DNA from: Betaproteobacteria bacterium
Lineage (GTDB): Bacteria > Pseudomonadota > Gammaproteobacteria > Burkholderiales > SG8-39
Length of the DNA: 18,973 nt
Direction: 5' to 3'
Assembly: GCA_016867955.1 (NCBI GenBank)
Contig: VGIE01000004.1
Location: forward strand, 1-18,973
Both the position numbers and the translations under genes were made by a program. Below, in pieces: positions 13,356 through 18,973 of this stretch (positions within the stretch are counted from its first letter, which is position 1; every line of letters begins with the position of its first letter). The notes under the pieces were generated by a model. The model saw only the letters and a program-made list of their open reading frames with translations. It had not been told where the DNA came from and made no database searches.

Positions 13356-14180
13356 ATGTCAACACGCGTCGGTTTCATCGGGCTGGGCAATATCGGCAAG
13401 CCAATGGCGGTCAATGTCGCCCATGGCGGCTTCGACTTGATGGTCCATGACCTGCGCCCGGAACCGGTCAGGGAACTGGCAGCGCTCGGTGCCAAGGCGG
13501 CGGCATCGCCACTCGACATCGGCAGGCACGCGGAAATCGTCGAACTGGTGGTGATGAACGATGCGCAGGTGGAGGAAGTCACCCTGGGTCCGCAGGGTGT
13601 ATTCCAGACCATGGCCAAGGGCGGTGTCGTGGCCATCCACAGCACCGTGCATCCCGATACGGTGAAGAAGGTCTTCGAGGCCGGCAAGACCAGGGGCATT
13701 GGCGTGTTCGACGCCCAGGTCAGCGGCGGCGAAAAGGGTGCGGCGGCGCGGACCCTCGCCTATATGGTGGGCGGGGACAAGGCGTTGCTGGAGCGCTGCC
13801 GCCCGCTGTTCAATACCTCGGCCGGAAACATCTTTCACCTCGGGCCCCTCGGTTCGGGCGCCTCGGCAAAGATCGCGCACAACATGATCGTGTACGTCAA
13901 TTACCTTGCCGCCGCAGAGGGCATGCGACTGGCGAAGAAACTGGGCATCGATCTCGACGCATTCGAAGCCCTGGTGCGCGTCAGCGGCGGGCAAAGCAAT
14001 GCGATGAATACCTGGCAGGAGCGCCGCAGGCGCTGGGATGCCGATCCGCGCCCGGACCGACTGCCCGCGTTGTACTACAAGGACCTGGCCTTGGCGCTGA
14101 GCATGGCGCATGATGCCGGCGTCGCAGTGCCGGGCGCCGCGCTCGCCCAGCAGCAGATCGACATGATCCTTCACTGGTAA
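13356..14180 (+). CDS. NAD(P)-dependent beta-hydroxyacid dehydrogenase (3-hydroxyisobutyrate dehydrogenase family)
   Basis: The protein has 274 residues, slightly short for the family (about 290-300). The Rossmann motif G9-L-G11-N-I-G14 opens the NAD(P)-binding domain and HSTVHP (95-100) follows. The substrate-binding signature DAQVSGGEKGA is at 119-129. K172 in KIAHN is the expected catalytic lysine, with N176 nearby. A helical C-terminal domain completes it. These enzymes oxidise 3-hydroxy acids to semialdehydes or reduce the reverse. The start has only a weak GGGG ribosome site, 59 bases after the solute-binding remnant. The stop overlaps an in-frame ATG of the next frame by one base, although the downstream amidohydrolase more likely starts at 14207. 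The residue following D31 suggests no firm NAD/NADP choice. Confidence 0.87.
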   Translation: MSTRVGFIGLGNIGKPMAVNVAHGGFDLMVHDLRPEPVRELAALGAKAAASPLDIGRHAEIVELVVMNDAQVEEVTLGPQGVFQTMAKGGVVAIHSTVHPDTVKKVFEAGKTRGIGVFDAQVSGGEKGAAARTLAYMVGGDKALLERCRPLFNTSAGNIFHLGPLGSGASAKIAHNMIVYVNYLAAAEGMRLAKKLGIDLDAFEALVRVSGGQSNAMNTWQERRRRWDADPRPDRLPALYYKDLALALSMAHDAGVAVPGAALAQQQIDMILHW

Positions 14181-14206
14181 TGCAAGTCCTGCAAAGGGAT
14201 TCAACC

Positions 14207-15004
14207 ATGGACCGTTGCATGATGATCTCGCAGGACTGCCATGCGGGCGCTCCATGGTTCGTCTACCGCAGATTCCTCGATCCGCAGTTCCGCGAGGACT
14301 ATGACCGCTGGATTTCCGAGAACCTCGATGGCGCCACTGCGCTCGACCAGCGGCAGCTCCGCGAGAAAAAGCCTTTTCAGTTCGAGACCATGGGCCACCT
14401 GGGCAACCGGGACCCGGCCGAGCGGGCGCGGAAACTCGACCGGGAGGGAATTGCCGGCGAAGTGGTGTCCTGCGACCGCAGCCAAAAGAACTACCCGCCG
14501 TTCGGCGTCGGTTTCGTGCTGCGCGAACGCAAGAAAGGCAGCTGCGAACGGCGGCTGGCCGGCTGCCGCGCCCACAACCGCCGGCTGGCGGAGTTCTGCC
14601 AGTCCAGCAAGGGCCGCCATGCCGGGGTCGCGCTCATCACCATGGACAACCCCGAGGACACTGTCACGGAAATCCGCTGGGCGAAAGAGAACGGGCTGTT
14701 CGGCGGGGTGATGCTGCCGGCCCGGCAACTACTGACCGACGGCGCCGAGGCGTTCTGGCAGCACCCGCGCTTCGAACCGGCATGGCAGGTCTGCGAGAAA
14801 CGGGACGTGCCGCTCAACACGCATGCCAGCAGCAGCGGCGTCATCTACGGCGGCTCGCGTCTTGCCGGCAGCGCGGAGAATGCCTGGACCGCGTTCCGGC
14901 CCTTCTGGCACATGCTTTGGGGCGGCGTATTCGAGCGCCATCCGAAGCTCAGGTTCTGCCCGACCGAATCGGGCGGCATGCTCGCGCTCTGGTTCAATAC
15001 CTAG
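14207..15004 (+). CDS. Amidohydrolase-family (TIM-barrel) protein, C-terminally truncated at an amber codon
   Basis: ATG 14207 is preferred over ATG 14180 because AAGGGA lies seven bases upstream and homology begins MISQDCHAG. The metal-binding D10-x-H12, H206 in LNTHAS, and TESGG (253-257) match amidohydrolase-2 / ACMSD-type decarboxylase-like proteins. The protein ends after 265 residues at TAG 15002-15004. Relatives run about 350-400 residues and carry a late Asp metal ligand in a G-(S/N)-D-x-P-H motif, which is missing here. After the TAG the frame stays open (FDQYLSVHRRPDEV) straight into the cytochrome P450. A nonsense change plus a deletion that removed the C-terminal part would explain this. 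The product is probably inactive unless the stop is read through. Confidence 0.68.
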   Translation: MDRCMMISQDCHAGAPWFVYRRFLDPQFREDYDRWISENLDGATALDQRQLREKKPFQFETMGHLGNRDPAERARKLDREGIAGEVVSCDRSQKNYPPFGVGFVLRERKKGSCERRLAGCRAHNRRLAEFCQSSKGRHAGVALITMDNPEDTVTEIRWAKENGLFGGVMLPARQLLTDGAEAFWQHPRFEPAWQVCEKRDVPLNTHASSSGVIYGGSRLAGSAENAWTAFRPFWHMLWGGVFERHPKLRFCPTESGGMLALWFNT

Positions 15005-15070
15005 TTCGATCAGTACCTGTCCGTGCACCGCCGGCCGGACGAGGTTTCCATTGAAGACGAGGACCACATC

Positions 15071-16339
15071 GTGAGCGCAGAACTTTCCAAGGAGTTCCCG
15101 GGAGCCCGCTGCCCCTACACCGTCAAGGGACTGGAGGGACTCGACCCCTACCCCCACTACGACAGGATGCGCGAGTACGGCGACATCGTCTGGTACGAGG
15201 GCATGAAGGCCTGGCTCGTGCTCACCGCCGACGGCTGCCGGCGCATGATGCAGAACGACGTCAGCCGCCTGCGCTTCTGGACCGCGGACCTCTCGGACGA
15301 GGCCAAGGAGATCCAGGGCCGGCGCGGGCTGAAGCTGGCCACCGGCGAATACCATTACAAGCTGCATTCCTGGTGGGTACGCCAGTTCGCCGCTACTGGC
15401 ATCGAGCCTTTCCGCGAGCCCGGCATCCGTCCGCTGGTGCACAACCTCATCGATCGCTTCATCGAAAGAGGCAAGGTGGACCTGATCGAGGAATTTGCCG
15501 CCCTGCTGCCGGTGCGCGCGGTCTGCGTCATCATGGGCCTGCCCTGGCAGGACGACGCCTGGGTGGACAAGTGCTTCCAGACCATGAAGCCGATCGAGCA
15601 GTTCTTCAACTATTCGAGCGTGGGCGGCGATGACATCATGCAGGCGGCGCGCGCCGCGGCCAACAAGATGAACCAGACGCTGATGCCTTTCGTCGAGGCG
15701 CGCCGTAACGCAGGCGGCGCCGGGGACGGGGCGGACATGATCACCCGCCTGTGGCGCGATGGCCCGGGCCTGCGCTCCGACTGGAACACCGAGGACGTGG
15801 TCACCAATGTGCGCCACCTGTTCTTCGCCGGCAGCGAGACCACCGTTCACTCGCTTGCCTCAGCGCTCAACGTCCTCCTGACGCAACCCGAAATAAAGGA
15901 GCAGATCCGCGCCGTTGGCGACAAGGGCATCCCCAACTTCATCGAAGAGGTGATGCGCCTCTACGGCCCGGTGCAGTTCCGCTCCCGCAAGGCCAACGAG
16001 GACATCAAGATCGAAGGCGTGCTCATCCCCAAGGATGGCGCCGTCGTCTCGGCGCAGGGAGCGGCCAACCGCGATCCGAAGAAATATCCCAATCCCAACG
16101 CCATAGATCTCAACCGGCGCGCGCCGCGCGACCACATTGCCTTCAACACCGGGCCACGCACCTGCGTCGGCGCCAGCCTTGCCCGCATGGAGATGCAGGA
16201 AGCGGCGAAGGCCTTGCTCGAACGCCTGCCAGACCTGCGTCTCGACCCGCAAGCACCGAGGCCGACGCTGCAGGGCTTCCAGTTGCGCGCCTTCGCGCCG
16301 ATCAAGGCGCTGTTCACGCCGGGCCGGAAAAGCGGCTGA
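15071..16339 (+). CDS. Cytochrome P450
   Basis: From GTG 15071 the protein has 422 residues, the usual size of soluble bacterial P450s. GAGG eight bases before this GTG supports it, though another GTG at 15023 is in frame. Motifs are the I-helix AGSETT (253-258) with the acid-alcohol pair E256/T257, the K-helix E293-V-M-R296, and the heme loop FNTGPRTCVG (358-367) with ligand C365. The N-terminal LDPYPHYDRMRE is typical. It is a monooxygenase that inserts oxygen into an organic substrate using electrons from ferredoxin and a reductase, neither of which is encoded nearby. The reading frame is the same as that of the truncated amidohydrolase upstream, with only 66 bases between. The substrate is unknown. 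Confidence 0.92.
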   Translation: MSAELSKEFPGARCPYTVKGLEGLDPYPHYDRMREYGDIVWYEGMKAWLVLTADGCRRMMQNDVSRLRFWTADLSDEAKEIQGRRGLKLATGEYHYKLHSWWVRQFAATGIEPFREPGIRPLVHNLIDRFIERGKVDLIEEFAALLPVRAVCVIMGLPWQDDAWVDKCFQTMKPIEQFFNYSSVGGDDIMQAARAAANKMNQTLMPFVEARRNAGGAGDGADMITRLWRDGPGLRSDWNTEDVVTNVRHLFFAGSETTVHSLASALNVLLTQPEIKEQIRAVGDKGIPNFIEEVMRLYGPVQFRSRKANEDIKIEGVLIPKDGAVVSAQGAANRDPKKYPNPNAIDLNRRAPRDHIAFNTGPRTCVGASLARMEMQEAAKALLERLPDLRLDPQAPRPTLQGFQLRAFAPIKALFTPGRKSG

Positions 16340-16417
16340 TCGCCGGTCCAATCGTGCCGGGATGGATGTTCCGGCCCGGGTCGCTGGCGCCCGGATGAAA
16401 GCTGGTGATGCCGCGGA

Positions 16418-16804
16418 CTACTTCGCCGCCATGCCGGCCCACACCTCGCGCACCGCCTTCAGTGCGACGTTGGTGCGCGGGGTACCCAGGTAGCCGTTGA
16501 GGTGGATCAGCCACTCCACGACCTCGTCCTTGGTGATGCCGGTGTTGTGCGCCGCTGCGACATGGCTCTTGAGCTGGTCGTCGCAGCCGAGCGCCGCGGT
16601 CAGCGTCATGCAGATAAAGCTCTTGGTGCGCATGTCCAGGCCGGGCCGGCTCCACGAATCGCCATAGGTACGGTCCAGTCCCAGCCCCGCGAGGTCCCTG
16701 AGCGACGGCGGGTCATGCGGCCCGCTCTTGGGCACATACTCGCGGCCGGTGTGCTGCCGGTAAGCGTTGAGTGCCGCCTCGCGCGTCGCCTTGTCGTTGA
16801 TCAT
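16418..16804 (-). CDS. Carboxymuconolactone decarboxylase (CMD/AhpD-like) family protein
   Basis: The 128-residue all-helical protein has the size of PcaC-type gamma-carboxymuconolactone decarboxylases. Characteristic parts are LDMRTKSFICMTLTAAL (56-72), the C74-D-D-Q77-L-K-S-H81 segment, NTGITKDEVVEWLIHLNGYLG and GTPRTNVAL. AhpD-type peroxidases need a C-x-x-C pair; only C74 is present at this site, so a decarboxylase-like role fits better than an AhpD peroxidase, though many CMD proteins are uncharacterised. GGAGG lies four bases before ATG 16804, a strong ribosome site. It starts 42 bases after the comEC stop on the same strand and is convergent with the P450. Its link to the P450 pathway is only suggested by proximity. 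Confidence 0.83.
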   Translation of the reverse strand: MINDKATREAALNAYRQHTGREYVPKSGPHDPPSLRDLAGLGLDRTYGDSWSRPGLDMRTKSFICMTLTAALGCDDQLKSHVAAAHNTGITKDEVVEWLIHLNGYLGTPRTNVALKAVREVWAGMAAK

Positions 16805-16846
16805 GCGTCCTCCGGGTAAATGCGTTTGTCGATGGCCTGCCGGCGA

Positions 16847-18973
16847 TTATCGCCCATGCCAGTAACGCCGGCCGCGCTCGCGCGCACGCTCCAGGGCCAC
16901 GCGCCCGTCCGCGGAGCGAATGCCGACCGCTCCCGCCTCGTCGGTGCGCACGCGCTCGGCGCCTGCATAGCGCGCCCATACGTCGGCGCGCGGGTGGCCG
17001 AAGCGGTTGCGATAGCCGACGGAGAATACCGCGATGCGCGGCGAGACGGCTGCCACGAAGTCCGGTGTCGAGGAGGTGCCGCTGCCATGGTGCGGCACCG
17101 ACAGCACGTCGGCTGCGAGCCCGCCGTTCCTGCCATGTCGCGCGAGCAGCAGCTGCTCGGCACCCTTCTCGATGTCGCCGGCCAGCAGCGCCGTGCCGTG
17201 CGCGGTAACGACACGCAGCACGCAGCTGCGATCGTTCGGCGAACCGCGGGGTTCGGCCAGTTCCGCCAGGCCCGGATTCAGCCATTCGAACCGGACGCCA
17301 TCCCACGCCCAGGCCTGGCCTGACCGGCATGGCAGGCGGTAGGGCAGCCGGTCAAGCGGCCAGGCTTCCGGCAGGTTACTCATCGACATCGACGAGACGA
17401 AGCGCGCGACCGGCAGCGCCGCTGCCACGGACCCCGCCCCGCCGGCATGGTCATTGTCGTCGTGCGATACCGCCAGCACGTCGAGCCGCGAAACGCCCTC
17501 GCCACGCAGGTAGGGCAGGATCACGCGGCTACCACTGTCCGCCTGCGGGCTCCACATCGGGCCGGCGCCGTACAGCAGGGCATGGCGCTCGGTGCGCACC
17601 AGCACGGCGAGGCCATGCCCGACATCGAACACCGTCAGCCGGGCCTCGCCGTGCCTCGGGCCCGGTGGCCCAATCGCGAAAATGGGCAGCTGCAGCACCA
17701 CACCCAGCGCCCTCGCCGGAAAGCCCCGCGGTGCCAGAAGCCAGGCAACGCCCAGCAACCCAAGCGGCAGGGTCCACCCTGCCGGCGCATGCTGCTGCCA
17801 GACGGCGCCGCCGAGGCCCGAAAGCCATTCCAGCAGCGGCATGAGCTGTGACGTCACCCGGTCGGCTGCCAGCAGGGGGGCATCGAGAGGCAGCAGCGCG
17901 CCGGCCAGCGCCAGCGGCGTGATGACGAAGCTCACGACTGGTATCGCAATGGCGTTGGCGAGCGGCGATACCAGCGACACCTGGCCGAACAGCAACAGCA
18001 GCAGCGGTGCGAGGCCCACGGTGACCGCCCACTGCACCGCGCCCCAGTTGACCAGCGTCGTCATCAGCCGTTGGCGCAGGCTCCCCGGCGCATCAGCGCG
18101 CAGCGGTCGATTGGCACCGATATGGAAGATCACCGCCACCGCGGCAAAGGACAGCCAGAAACCCGGCGCGATGACGGCCCAGGGATCGAGCAGCAGCACC
18201 ACGAACAGCGCCAGCGCGAGCACCCGCGCGGCCGATGTCATGCGATCCAGCACCAGCGCCAGCGCCACCACCGTCACCATGTAGAGGGTGCGCTGCGCCG
18301 GCACCGCAAATCCCGAGATCAGGCAGTACGCCAAGGCCGCCGCCGCTGCAGCCGCCGCACCGGCCTTCTGCGCCGGCCAGCGCAGCGCCAGCGCCGGCAC
18401 GCGCCGCCACAGGCTGAGCGCCAGCCAGCCGAACAGCCCCGAGATCATGGTGACGTGCAGACCGGAAATGGACATGAGGTGGGACACCCCGGTGCGCGCA
18501 AACACCTGCCACTCGTCGGCGTTGATGGCGCGCTGGTCGCCGATGGCCAGCGCGATCAGGATGCCGGCATGGCTGCCGTCGGCCAGCGCCGCCCACAGGC
18601 GGCTGCACAGGTGCTCGCGCAGGCGTTCGACCAGGTAGCCCGGGCGCAGCGCGAGATCATCGAGGCGCTGCGTGCCGGCGCCCTCGCGCGCCGCGGCGGC
18701 ACGCGCCGGCCGCACGTAGCCCGTGGCGCGGATGCCGCGCTCCAGCAGCCAGGCCTCGTAAGTCGAAGCCATGCGGATTGACACTCCCATGCGGCCGGCG
18801 CAACCGCACCGTGAAGCGCCAGCGCTCGCCGGCACGCACCGGCTGCACCTCCTGGAACTCCTCCGGGCTAAGCCCGTTGTACCAGGCAAGCGAGATCTTC
18901 GACGGGATGCCGGGCAGGGGTTCGCGCATGGCCCCCGCATCCTGCCCTTCCGCAGCAGGCAGCGAGGCAGGGA
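16847..18973 (-). CDS. comEC: DNA uptake channel ComEC/Rec2, frameshifted and cut by the window edge
   Basis: This is most of an inner-membrane ComEC, the channel that takes single-stranded DNA into the cell during transformation. The competence domain is recognisable from TGVSHLMSISGLHVTMISGL followed by many hydrophobic helices (about 17700-18530). The C-terminal metallo-beta-lactamase-like domain has SHDDNDHAGG (about 17443-17471) and VPHHGSGTSS. Upstream homology (ISLAWYNGLSPEEF, VRAGERWRF and RRPHGSVNPHGFD) lies in a different frame, open to the window end. The frames meet at about 18761, where one extra A on the + strand separates NPHGFD from YEAWLLERG. Reinitiation at ATG 18772 is possible but would lose the N-terminal domain. 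LLYGAGP at about 17561-17581 has Gly where relatives have Asp. The 5-prime end is outside the window. Frameshift or sequencing error cannot be separated here. Confidence 0.88.
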   Translation of the reverse strand, partial: SLPRCLLRKGRMRGPCANPCPASRRRSRLPGTTGLARRSSRRCSRCVPASAGASRCGCAGRMGVSIRMASTYEAWLLERGIRATGYVRPARAAAAREGAGTQRLDDLALRPGYLVERLREHLCSRLWAALADGSHAGILIALAIGDQRAINADEWQVFARTGVSHLMSISGLHVTMISGLFGWLALSLWRRVPALALRWPAQKAGAAAAAAAALAYCLISGFAVPAQRTLYMVTVVALALVLDRMTSAARVLALALFVVLLLDPWAVIAPGFWLSFAAVAVIFHIGANRPLRADAPGSLRQRLMTTLVNWGAVQWAVTVGLAPLLLLLFGQVSLVSPLANAIAIPVVSFVITPLALAGALLPLDAPLLAADRVTSQLMPLLEWLSGLGGAVWQQHAPAGWTLPLGLLGVAWLLAPRGFPARALGVVLQLPIFAIGPPGPRHGEARLTVFDVGHGLAVLVRTERHALLYGAGPMWSPQADSGSRVILPYLRGEGVSRLDVLAVSHDDNDHAGGAGSVAAALPVARFVSSMSMSNLPEAWPLDRLPYRLPCRSGQAWAWDGVRFEWLNPGLAELAEPRGSPNDRSCVLRVVTAHGTALLAGDIEKGAEQLLLARHGRNGGLAADVLSVPHHGSGTSSTPDFVAAVSPRIAVFSVGYRNRFGHPRADVWARYAGAERVRTDEAGAVGIRSADGRVALERARERGRRYWHGR

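Noticed and set aside
14729..15850. Minus-strand open frame of 373 codons opposite the amidohydrolase and P450
   Set aside because: Spans two real genes on the other strand, lacks any family motif, and is explained by high GC at third positions.

Overview
The window looks like chromosomal DNA from a GC-rich betaproteobacterium, most likely of the order Burkholderiales. The evidence is a Bug/TctC-type periplasmic solute-binding protein, dense acyl-CoA catabolic gene content, and ComEC and HflX proteins of proteobacterial type. No rRNA, tRNA, CRISPR array or insertion sequence was found. The genus cannot be fixed from sequence alone.

Left module (1-4044, + strand, visibly lower GC). The tail of an IclR-type regulator is followed by a 310-base regulatory gap holding a perfect 11-bp inverted repeat. 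A tight operon follows: MaoC-type hydratase, CitE-like CoA-ester lyase, CaiB/BaiF CoA-transferase, then a Bug binding protein. Together these can take up an organic acid, activate it by CoA transfer, hydrate it and cleave it. This is the logic of itaconate or mesaconate breakdown through citramalyl-CoA.

Middle module (4131-9193, high GC). Three minus-strand genes form an operon: two AMP-forming acyl-CoA ligases coupled by an ATGA overlap, then a short citrate-synthase-fold protein in which the catalytic aspartate position appears to be serine. Divergently transcribed is a crotonase resembling the ring-cleaving BadI and ring-forming MenB enzymes. The set suggests activation and carbon-carbon cleavage of an unknown, perhaps alicyclic, carboxylic acid.

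Right module (9219-16804). An HflX GTPase with a basic tail lies downstream of a minus-strand group: MarR regulator, SnoaL-like protein, and a C-terminally degraded protein of a GGLPVVPPT/VMAGC family. Divergent from marR are a frameshifted remnant of an ABC solute-binding protein, a beta-hydroxyacid dehydrogenase, an amidohydrolase that stops at an amber codon about a third short, and a cytochrome P450 in the same frame as that amidohydrolase. Overlapping divergent promoters with a palindrome between marR and the + strand genes suggest MarR control of both sides. A carboxymuconolactone-decarboxylase-like protein lies convergent to the P450.

Right edge (16847-18973). comEC runs on the minus strand, cut by the window edge and broken by a one-base frameshift at about 18761. 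With the solute-binding remnant, the shortened amidohydrolase and the degraded VMAGC-family gene, this makes four damaged genes within about 8 kb. That points to gene decay, or to sequence errors that should be excluded first.
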